From: Leptolyngbyaceae cyanobacterium
GTDB taxonomy: Bacteria > Cyanobacteriota > Cyanobacteriia > Cyanobacteriales > Aerosakkonemataceae
Assembly: GCA_036703985.1 (NCBI GenBank)
Contig: DATNQN010000080.1
Span: forward strand, 1 to 64,000
DNA length: 64,000 nucleotides
Direction of reading: 5' to 3'
Part shown: in pieces, positions 45,901 to 52,047 of the stretch
Numbering within the stretch: the stretch's first letter is position 1
How the letters are laid out: each line of letters starts with the position of its first letter
The notes under the pieces: model-generated
What the model was told of the DNA's origin: nothing
Databases searched by the model: none
What the model saw: only the letters and a program-made list of their open reading frames with translations
Program-made: the position numbers and the translations under genes

Positions 45901-48819
45901 AGCTTTGGTTCTACTTTAGCGATCGCAAATAACCCCCTCGCTTTAACGGCAGGTGAAATAGATTTTACGGGAGCGGTTACTGGGACGAATCAACTAATAT
46001 TGCAACCTGCCAATCCAAATCAAAATATTTTTGTTGCTTCGACCGATAACAATACAGATGCTTTAGATTTAACTGCTGCTGAAATTAATGCTTTACAAGG
46101 TAATTTTAGCTCGATTACGATTGGCAGAACTGATTCGGCAGGTGTTATTAATATTGCTGCTGATGTTAATTTCTTATCACCCGTTACTATTCAGTCTCCA
46201 GCCAATTCTGGTTCTATTAAGGCTGTGGGAGAAATTAGCACTAAAGGCACTTCAATAGATTTAAAAGCAACTAATATCGCTACTGGCAATATAATATCGA
46301 ATGGTGGAAATATTAATCTTTTTAACAATAACGGTAGTATCGTTACCGGAAATATTGATGCCAGTTCTATCGACTCTAATGGGGGAAATGTTGCTTTAAC
46401 TGCTGTTGGTAAAATTACTAGCGGTAATATTACTACCGAATCTAATAGTTTGGCTGGTGGAAATATTACGGTTCAAAGTGAAAATGGTGCAATCCAAACA
46501 GGTCACTTAACGGCAAAAGGAAATACCCAAGGCGGAAAAATTTCCGTGATAACGCCGATTCAGATTAATAGTGGGAAAATTAACTCTAGTGCCATCATCG
46601 GGGATGGAGGCAATGTTATTCTCGATCCCGCAGGTGATATCGAAATTGATTACATTAATGCACAAGGAGGAACGGCGGGTAAAGGGGGAATTGTTGATAT
46701 TACAACTGCCAGATTTTTCCGTGCCAAAAGTAGTTTTACAGACCGCAACGGTGTAATTTCAAGTATTTCTACAGCGGGAGAAACAGGGGGAGGCGCGATC
46801 GCAATTCGACATGGCGGTGGGCCAAATATCGCTTTCAACGTGGCCGGTGACGCCACAACTAACGGTACGGTTGGCAATATTACCACTGGAATTGGGTCAG
46901 AACAAACGGTAAAAGCAGGGTCTTATTTTGGCCCATTTAATCAGGGTCAAACACAAGTGATCACTGAAGGCGCACCACCACCCGTAGACAATCCACCACC
47001 AGTAGACAATCCACCACCCGTGGACAATCCACCACCAGTAGACAATCCACCACCAGTAGACAATCCACCACCAGTAGACAATCCGCCACCAGTCGATAAT
47101 CCGCCACCAGTAGACAATCCACCACCAGTAGACAATCCGCCACCAGTCGATAATCCGCCACCTGTTGATAATCCGCCACCCGTGGACAATCCGCCACCCG
47201 TGGACAATCCGCCACCAGTCGATAATCCACCACCAGTAGACAATCCACCACCCGTGGACAATCCACCGCCAGTCGATAATCCACCACCAGTAGACAATCC
47301 ACCACCAGTAGACAATCCACCACCAGTAGACAATCCGCCACCAGTCGATAATCCGCCACCAGTCGATAATCCGCCACCAGTCGATAATCCACCACCCGTG
47401 GACAATCCACCACCAGTCGATAATCCACCACCGTCCATATCATTAAATGACCAAACGATAATTGCTACAGACTTGGAGGGTATTAATATTTTCCCCGGAA
47501 AGATAGATTATGCAGGTGCGATCGCGAGAAGTTCTCTTGATACAACTGGTGTATTGCGAGATTACATTATCAATTCCCTGCAAAGAGGTAACTTAGAGCT
47601 TGCGGTAACTCAAATCGAACAGTTGAGACAGCAGGAATATGAAAATTACTTTGAGGAAAGTTTGCCTTTATACAGTGAAACGTCCTTGTCCGTCGAACAA
47701 ATTCAAAATATCCTCAGACGAGTAGCCCACCGTCCCGGCAAAAAACCAGCGATTCTTTATGTATTTGCGCGATCGCAACAATTAGACTTAATATTGGTCA
47801 CTCCCTCTGGCGCTCCCATTTACCGTAGCGTACCGGAAGCCGATCGCAATACCTTAATGAAAGTAGTATCGGAATATCGATCGCAAGTCACCGATCCCAA
47901 CAAAACACACACCACCAGTTATCTTTCATCATCTCAACAACTATATAAATGGTTGATTGGGCCGATCGAATCTGAATTGCAATCTCAAGGAATTCAAACA
48001 ATCGCTTTTTCCTTAGATACAGGATTAAGAGCAATCCCGTTAGCCGCTCTCCACGATGGCAACAAGTTTTTAGTAGAAAAATACGGACTCGGTTTAATTC
48101 CCAGCGTTAACTTAGTTGATAATCGTTACGAAAACATTACAAAATTTCAAGTCCTCGCAATGGGAGCTTCTCAATTTACTAATTTAAACGCCTTACCTGC
48201 CGTACCAGTAGAGATATCTACCATTGCCAAAACAATCTGGAAAGGTAAATCATTTTTAAACGAAACATTTACTTTATCCAACCTCAAATCTCAACGAACA
48301 AAAGAACCATTTGGCATTATTCACTTAGCAACTCATGCCGAATTTCGCCCCGGAAAACCCAACAACTCATACATCCAACTTTGGAATTCCCAATTAGAAT
48401 TAGGGCAATTAAGACAGATGGGCTGGAATAACCCAACTGTAGAACTATTAGTATTAAGCGCTTGTCGAACTGCCGTCGGAGATGACAACGCCGAATTAGG
48501 TTTTGCAGGTTTAGCAGTCTCAGCAGGCGTAAAATCTGCCTTAGCTAGTTTGTGGTATGTATCCGATCAAGGTACCTTAGCATTAATGGCAGAATTTTAT
48601 CAACAATTGAAAGATTCACCCATCAAATCACAAGCATTACAACAAGCACAAATTGCCATGATCGAAGGAAAAGTTCGCATCGAAAACGGTAAATTAATCG
48701 GCCTAATTTCTGAGCCACAAACTATTAATTTACCATCAGAATTAGCTAATTTAGGAAATTACCAACTTTCTCATCCTTATTATTGGGCAGGTTTTACTAT
48801 GATTGGCAGCCCTTGGTAA
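39973..48819 (+). CDS. Giant two-partner-secretion exoprotein with C-terminal CHAT protease domain
   Basis: About 2948 residues. A signal peptide (FLFSCLAVAFFLPWGVTAQP) is followed by a filamentous-haemagglutinin TPS domain (about 30-150; NPNGNRFDIRGG, FHSFTDFGLNSGEIANF, LMNPSGIVFGTNASL), which directs export through a TpsB pore. A long beta-helix region rich in G, N, S, T and I follows, with four copies of a LLQP...SSITIGR...FKDPVT block. Residues 2335-2484 are 25 PPPVDN units. The end is a CHAT (caspase/separase-like) domain with His2788 in HLATHAEF and Cys2831 in LSACRTAVGDD. No TpsB gene is in the window. I start at ATG 39973; a TTG at 39967 is also in frame. Substrate unknown; the combination is known from other cyanobacteria but not functionally explained. 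Confidence 0.92.
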   Translation: MPFTKTRAFLFSCLAVAFFLPWGVTAQPIAPAPDGTGTIVNPNGNRFDIRGGTKSGDGTNLFHSFTDFGLNSGEIANFIAQPNILNILARVSGGNVSYINGLIQVTGANANLYLMNPSGIVFGTNASLNVPAGFMATTANGIGFGNNWFNGLGTNNYAESIGKPSSFAFTMQQPASIINSGNLSVGIGRDLSLIGGTVINTGTLSAPSGNITVAAVPGESLVRLGQSGYLLSLEINAIANHPTQPNNWTLPIISLPQMLTGGTANHATGVIVNSDGSVQLTGSGIRLNQDGNTVIASGNLQTTGETGGQINILGGKVGIVNANINAAGNFGGGDVRIGGDYKGEGKIPNALQTFVSKDSVINADALLNGNGGRVIVWADKNNRFLGNITARGGIFSGDGGFVEVSGKEFLDFRGNVNTLAPNGTPGMLLLDPTDIIVQNEAGSFTDLTQVDQFSDPDNGANTINVALINNAATNVTLQATNRIVFNGSVNITNSGVGLTAEAGKQINVNNSITTNNGDINLRTQTGSIFVDAPISSGMGNISLYGNSNISSGVNIGISGSITTTSGSIALNGTTTVGDGIRSDGFISSGTGNISLIGNSSDGRGLFLSGNITSEGGNINLTGNSKGYDRGISAIGSINSGGGDINLIGTSINEKGIAVIQGINSGGGDIRIEGNSTNDANNGIFLYLQPINSNGGDITIIGNSGGVNLDASIASGGGKIAISGNSSNFDGVNVQKPIESSGGEITITGTSNNSNGIAIASTSSNSNGISIANSITANSGNITLTADRINLDPGGSPSLKGSGNLLLQPVTPELTLEIGGTSDAKTTFINANELAKLTPGFASITIGRDNSSGAINLLGDVTFNDPVTLRSPVNAGSINANGFTITGLDNASLNLVANQNIAIGNIKALGNNVNISGANVTVGDIDTGDSLTQPAGNVAITATTGNLTAGNITTNANDDFSGDYQFINAGKVNLSAPSGSIKAGDISAFAYVTGFYSGDGGAITVTANGDIQINNINALSGGGFGGEINLTSNNGSISTGNLQSLSYAGGGGRNVTLTASNGNITTGNIEAYGNFTSIGGEVTLNAATGKISIGDITSDNNNINLNGAVILDRNISVSNRNTSGNVNFNGLVDGNYDLKIIAGNGNVNFANTVGNTINLGNITVNSTGITKFSNSVNATSLTTDDGGKTQLNGNVNTSGSGGQNYGDSLILNGNITLTGNEISFSKTVSGTGDLTLQPFTSTQAIAIAGAEDLGAETLDLTFTDLNALADGFSSITIGRKNSSGAITAAGNVTFKDPVTLQSPEGVGSIDTSNYTLTGESNTTINLLANQDIITSDITNFGREIKITSTNGNINTSKGNINASNSLGNGGTIALSARGNVITKNVNANSIGASSQGNQGGKITITSTEGSIDTNKGILDSGSSVISDSISGKGGEIFLEAKGDIITSHLWSHSNNLGNSGNITIISQEGKIDTTAGDLRSGFTTKGNAGAIRLEAKSDIRTGTLSADTDGAGKGGDITLKSTEGGIDTSAGILDADSNSGDGGNIAFNANADITTGSMNSRANQGNSGIITITSSSGNINTSQGNLTTSSTNGNGGDVNIEAANKVTTGNINSSAGGNGKAGNITITSKTAEIQAKSGILDTTSNSGNAGEVTLSAPNKITAFGINSTGISGTGNINITSNQIQFTGAANSVRGKSEILLQPFTSSQNLDISVQDFAVLADGFTSITVGRIDGSGVIKFNNPLTFKDPVTIQSPNGSIAVNGALKGEDNASITFTGNSNLNADVTTANQNININGNTAIGNNITLSTGSTSGGNITVNGTIDGDRDLTLETGNGDIVVNGNIGSNAQLGNLNVKSVNNLETGAITAASIVQSAGSGTTNFKGAINTNSSSGINLTGNNFSLISPVNVSNQGNVTINNVGTLNIGAEADINIDGAFNQIGSGQVIAAGDITTANKDISFNSAVTINGNVNFSLGTATISFGSTLAIANNPLALTAGEIDFTGAVTGTNQLILQPANPNQNIFVASTDNNTDALDLTAAEINALQGNFSSITIGRTDSAGVINIAADVNFLSPVTIQSPANSGSIKAVGEISTKGTSIDLKATNIATGNIISNGGNINLFNNNGSIVTGNIDASSIDSNGGNVALTAVGKITSGNITTESNSLAGGNITVQSENGAIQTGHLTAKGNTQGGKISVITPIQINSGKINSSAIIGDGGNVILDPAGDIEIDYINAQGGTAGKGGIVDITTARFFRAKSSFTDRNGVISSISTAGETGGGAIAIRHGGGPNIAFNVAGDATTNGTVGNITTGIGSEQTVKAGSYFGPFNQGQTQVITEGAPPPVDNPPPVDNPPPVDNPPPVDNPPPVDNPPPVDNPPPVDNPPPVDNPPPVDNPPPVDNPPPVDNPPPVDNPPPVDNPPPVDNPPPVDNPPPVDNPPPVDNPPPVDNPPPVDNPPPVDNPPPVDNPPPVDNPPPVDNPPPVDNPPPVDNPPPSISLNDQTIIATDLEGINIFPGKIDYAGAIARSSLDTTGVLRDYIINSLQRGNLELAVTQIEQLRQQEYENYFEESLPLYSETSLSVEQIQNILRRVAHRPGKKPAILYVFARSQQLDLILVTPSGAPIYRSVPEADRNTLMKVVSEYRSQVTDPNKTHTTSYLSSSQQLYKWLIGPIESELQSQGIQTIAFSLDTGLRAIPLAALHDGNKFLVEKYGLGLIPSVNLVDNRYENITKFQVLAMGASQFTNLNALPAVPVEISTIAKTIWKGKSFLNETFTLSNLKSQRTKEPFGIIHLATHAEFRPGKPNNSYIQLWNSQLELGQLRQMGWNNPTVELLVLSACRTAVGDDNAELGFAGLAVSAGVKSALASLWYVSDQGTLALMAEFYQQLKDSPIKSQALQQAQIAMIEGKVRIENGKLIGLISEPQTINLPSELANLGNYQLSHPYYWAGFTMIGSPW
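46975..47424 (+). repeat. 25 tandem 18-bp units encoding PPPVDN
   Basis: Exactly 25 in-frame copies with no amino-acid variation but frequent synonymous changes (GTA/GTC/GTG/GTT, GAC/GAT, CCA/CCC/CCT/CCG). It makes a Pro-rich stalk between the beta-helix and the CHAT domain. The copy number is likely variable. Confidence 0.95.
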
Positions 48820-48892
48820 AATAGCAAGGGGCTAGGGGCTAGGAGTGAGAGTTTCATGCCTTAACCGCCTTGACAGTTGCTATATTTTAACA

Positions 48893-48957
48893 GTAGGGAC
48901 ACGGCATCATTAATATTGTTATTCAAAAATAAAACATTTATGATGCCGTGTCCCTAC
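48893..48957. repeat. 65-bp palindromic repeat, copy 1
   Basis: Perfect 18-bp terminal inverted repeat GTAGGGACACGGCATCAT with a 29-base AT-rich centre. It lies between the giant exoprotein gene and the Uma2 gene. Copy 2 is at 50549-50613. It resembles a MITE or REP-type element. Confidence 0.88.
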
Positions 48958-48972
48958 CAACATTGTAAATTT

Positions 48973-49596
48973 TCATCTGGCTGCTTGAAAAAGCTGGGAT
49001 GCTGTCAAATTTAATTCGGGAAATGTGCCAGATTCAATCCGCGAATTTTCCCGAAATTGTTTCACAACATATTCCTCTTCAATCAGTTGATAAACACTGA
49101 CAGTTGGTTGTTTTGGATTACCGATAAAACGCCTACCACCCAATCCTAAATAATCTACTATCCAATATTCAGGTATGCCTAATACTTCATATTCTTCTAA
49201 TTTTAAAGCATAATCATCACTCCAATTAGTTGAAACAACTTCGATAACTAAACGTGCAGAACTTCCTTTAGTAATAATAGATTCCTTTTCCCATCGCGGA
49301 TCTTCTCCAATGGTTTTTTCATCCAGAACAATCACATCTGGTTCGTAGCCAGACTCGTTACGGGCAGATTTGATAACGCATTCTTTGGGAATGAAATAGG
49401 GTAGATTAAGGCGTCTGATTTCAAAGTTAAGTTCAGCGATCGCAAAACCAGCTACTTTAGAATGTTTTCCAGTTGGCTTTGGCATTTCAACAATTTCTCC
49501 ATAGCGAAGTTCGTAGTGCTTTTCTGAATTTTCTGGATACCAAGCGATGAATTCGTCAAAGGTGAGTAATTGGGTCAGGGGTAGGGATTGAATCAT
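48973..49596 (-). CDS. Uma2-family (DUF820) putative nuclease
   Basis: A 207-residue Uma2 protein: LTFDEFIAWYPENSEKHYEL, the IVEMPKPTGKHSKVAG segment, the conserved acidic strand YEPDVIVLDE (about 95-104), SARLVIEVVSTNW with the active-site-like Glu, and LGIPEYWIVDYLG. These fit the PD-(D/E)XK-like arrangement of the family. It is on the minus strand, its start 80 bases from the pentapeptide gene's long-frame start, so the two are divergent. It belongs to a different subgroup from the copy at 14315-14884. Function unknown. Confidence 0.9.
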   Translation of the reverse strand: MIQSLPLTQLLTFDEFIAWYPENSEKHYELRYGEIVEMPKPTGKHSKVAGFAIAELNFEIRRLNLPYFIPKECVIKSARNESGYEPDVIVLDEKTIGEDPRWEKESIITKGSSARLVIEVVSTNWSDDYALKLEEYEVLGIPEYWIVDYLGLGGRRFIGNPKQPTVSVYQLIEEEYVVKQFRENSRIESGTFPELNLTASQLFQAAR

Positions 49597-49728
49597 AGAA
49601 GTTATGTTTTGAGAGAGGTAATAAATTATTAAATATTTTATAATCTTAAAATATTTTTATGTTTTTGGACTATATTGAAAATCACTTTGATAGTTAGAAT
49701 GAATAATGGCATATCAGGGATATTAACT

Positions 49729-50541
49729 ATGGACGCTGAAGAACTTTTAGCAAAATACGAAGAAGAAGAAAGAAATTTTCAGAAGGTAAAGCTAGTTGGG
49801 GTAGAATTAAAAGGAGCAGACCTGACCGAAATAGACTTATCCTATGCTGATTTGACAGGGGCAGATTTAAGCGAAGCAAACCTGACTAAGGCAAAACTTA
49901 GTAATACAAATCTAAGCAGAGCGTCGCTGGAAGGAGCTAACCTAAGTGGAGTAGAAATTAATTCAACAAACCTAAGTTTGGCAGATCTTAGAGGTGCAAA
50001 CTTGAGTGGGGCAAATCTAAGTAGCAGCAATTTAATTAATGCTAACTTAGATCAAGCAAATCTGACTGGGGCAAATTTATCTTATGCGAACTTAACTCGC
50101 GCTGCCTTAAGCGAAGCCAAAATAACTGGTGCTAACCTACAGAATACTAATTTAACTGGAGCAGACTTGAATGGAGCGGATTTAAGTCGCTCTAATCTTA
50201 GTGGCGCTAATTTTCAAGATGTTACCATACAAGGAGCTAAATTAAAGGCAGTTAACTTAAATCAATTTAATTTATCAGGGCTGAAACTTGATAATGTAGA
50301 TTTAAGTGGAGCAGATCTAACAAATGCCAATCTTAAAAAAGCGAGTCTGCAAGGGGCTAACCTTGAAAGGTCTAGTTTGCAAGGCGCAAATTTAATTAAA
50401 GCTAATTTGAAAAAAGCTAATCTTAAAAGAGCAGACTTGACTGACGCACGAACATACGGTGCAAATATCAAAGATATAGACCTTGCTGGTGCAATAATGC
50501 CTGATGGAGAAATTTTTACCCCTGAAGATTCTAAAAAATAG
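49729..50541 (+). CDS. Pentapeptide-repeat protein
   Basis: A 270-residue cytoplasmic protein: MDAEELLAKYEEEERNFQKV helix, then about 40 A(D/N)LxX pentapeptides (residues 25-255) forming a right-handed beta-helix, and a short IMPDGEIFTPEDSKK end. I start at 49729 because the neighbouring paralogue begins with the same M(D/N)AEELL motif; the frame is open further upstream to 49675. It is separated from the next, related gene by a 65-bp palindrome. Some pentapeptide proteins mimic DNA and protect gyrase; nothing here shows that role. Confidence 0.88.
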   Translation: MDAEELLAKYEEEERNFQKVKLVGVELKGADLTEIDLSYADLTGADLSEANLTKAKLSNTNLSRASLEGANLSGVEINSTNLSLADLRGANLSGANLSSSNLINANLDQANLTGANLSYANLTRAALSEAKITGANLQNTNLTGADLNGADLSRSNLSGANFQDVTIQGAKLKAVNLNQFNLSGLKLDNVDLSGADLTNANLKKASLQGANLERSSLQGANLIKANLKKANLKRADLTDARTYGANIKDIDLAGAIMPDGEIFTPEDSKK

Positions 50542-50548
50542 CTGAAAA

Positions 50549-50613
50549 GTAGGGACACGGCATCATCGATATTGTTGTTCAAAAACAAAACATTTATTAT
50601 GCCGTATCCCTAC
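50549..50613. repeat. 65-bp palindromic repeat, copy 2
   Basis: Left arm identical to copy 1 at 48893-48957; right arm has two changes (ATTATGCCGTATCCCTAC). Same length and AT-rich centre. It begins eight bases after the stop of the first pentapeptide gene. Confidence 0.85.
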
Positions 50614-50657
50614 AAATGGTTACAGCATTTCATCTTAAGGGCATTGAAAAATTAATT

Positions 50658-51965
50658 ATGAACGCAGAAGAACTTTTAGAAAGATACGCTCAAGGTGAAA
50701 GAAAATTTCATTCAGTAAACTTGAGTGAAGAAGATTTAACAGGTGCAGACCTGAGCGAAATAGATCTATGCAATGCGAATTTGAGCGGAGCAAAATTAAA
50801 TGAAATAACGCTGATAAACGCAAACCTTAGCAGTGTAAACCTTAATAGAGCATCCCTAATTGGTGCAGATTTACGTAGTTTACGCGGAGCCTCTTCAGCA
50901 AATTTAGCTTGGGTCGATCTCAGCGGTGCAGATTTGAATTTCTCCAATCTAAATAATGTTAATCTGAATCATGCGAACTTGGAAAAAGCTAATTTAACAG
51001 GTGTAAATCTAAGTAGTGCTAAATTGAATTTTGCCAACTTAGATAAAGCAGACTTGAGTAGTGCAAATCTAAGTAGTGCAGAGTTAACTGTTACTTCGTT
51101 TTGTGAGGCAAACCTAAGTAAAGCTAACCTCAGTAAAGCCAATCTTACTTCTGCATACTTGATTGGGGCAGATTTAACTTTAGCTATCCTATGTGAAGCC
51201 AATCTAGAAGATGCAAAACTGCAAGGAGCGAAACTAGAAAGAGCTAATTTATATCAAGTTAAATTGTCTGGTTTGAACTTGACTAATGTCGATTTGAGAG
51301 GAGCAAATCTTGGCTATGCAAACCTTAGAAAAAGTTGTCTTCAAGGTGCGAATTTAGAAAAAGCTAATCTGCGTTGGGCAAGTTTAACTGGAGCTAATCT
51401 GAATGGAGCAAATTTAACTAGGGCAGACTTAACAGGTGCAGATACCTATAAAATGATCGTTGATGATGCAGACTTCACTGGTGCGATAATGCCTGACGGA
51501 GAAATCTACAAACCAGGAGATTTTGAGGTAGAATCCCCCAAGCAAAAAAATTCATCAGAAATAGAGACATCATCAATGAATCGCCAAATTATTCGTACAG
51601 ACGCCGCACCCGCACCAGTTGGGCCATACAATCAAGCCATTGTCGCCAGCGGACAAATGATTTTTGTTGCAGGGCAAATTGCCATTGACCCCAGAGTTGG
51701 TCATGTTGTTTACACGGACGACGTTACCAAACAAACGGAATGCGTGATGTCTAATTTAGAAGCTATCTTAAAAGCTGCTGGTGCTAATTGGTCAAATGTG
51801 GTAAAAACTACAGTATTTCTTTCCGATATGAACAATTTCGCTGCCATGAATGCAGTTTATGCAAAATACTTTGATGAAGCAACTGCCCCCGCCCGTGCGT
51901 GCGTGGAAGTATCTCGTTTACCGAAAGATGTTTTGGTCGAAATTGATTGTATTGCGGTGATTTAA
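50658..51965 (+). CDS. Pentapeptide-repeat protein fused to RidA (enamine/imine deaminase)
   Basis: A 435-residue single open frame. Residues 1-280 are a paralogue of the preceding gene (MNAEELLERYAQGERKF, pentapeptides, IMPDGEIYKPGD). A linker of about 25 residues leads to residue 307, where a complete RidA/YjgF domain of 129 residues begins with its own methionine (MNRQIIRTDAAPAPVGPYNQ). RidA features are intact: AGQIAIDP, the Arg in APARACVEVSRLP that binds the carboxylate, and VEIDCIAVI at the end. RidA hydrolyses reactive 2-aminoacrylate and related enamines. The RidA part may also be made alone from ATG 51576, although only a weak GAGA precedes it. I start at 50658 by analogy with the neighbour. 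Confidence 0.88.
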   Translation: MNAEELLERYAQGERKFHSVNLSEEDLTGADLSEIDLCNANLSGAKLNEITLINANLSSVNLNRASLIGADLRSLRGASSANLAWVDLSGADLNFSNLNNVNLNHANLEKANLTGVNLSSAKLNFANLDKADLSSANLSSAELTVTSFCEANLSKANLSKANLTSAYLIGADLTLAILCEANLEDAKLQGAKLERANLYQVKLSGLNLTNVDLRGANLGYANLRKSCLQGANLEKANLRWASLTGANLNGANLTRADLTGADTYKMIVDDADFTGAIMPDGEIYKPGDFEVESPKQKNSSEIETSSMNRQIIRTDAAPAPVGPYNQAIVASGQMIFVAGQIAIDPRVGHVVYTDDVTKQTECVMSNLEAILKAAGANWSNVVKTTVFLSDMNNFAAMNAVYAKYFDEATAPARACVEVSRLPKDVLVEIDCIAVI

Positions 51966-51975
51966 GTTGGGAAAA

Positions 51976-52037
51976 TGAGGACTGAAGTCCTTACTACAAA
52001 CCTTGTTTAAGTTAGTAGTGAGGACTTTATTCCTCAA
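51976..52037. repeat. Two inverted copies of the GAGGACT palindrome
   Basis: TGAGGACTGAAGTCCTTACTAC and GTAGTGAGGACTTTATTCCTC-type sequences face each other (given in part), forming a larger hairpin between two convergent genes. Same family as 13500-13517 and 59113-59137. Confidence 0.7.
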
Positions 52038-52047
52038 TTGTGTAAAC

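Noticed and set aside
46975-47424. A dense run of 18-bp direct repeats that could be taken for a CRISPR-like array
   Set aside because: The units are contiguous with no spacers and keep a perfect PPPVDN reading frame inside the giant exoprotein gene.
46947-47438. A minus-strand frame encoding a Gly-rich GGGLSTG repeat protein
   Set aside because: It is the antisense image of the PPPVDN codons and has no start signal or non-repeat domain.
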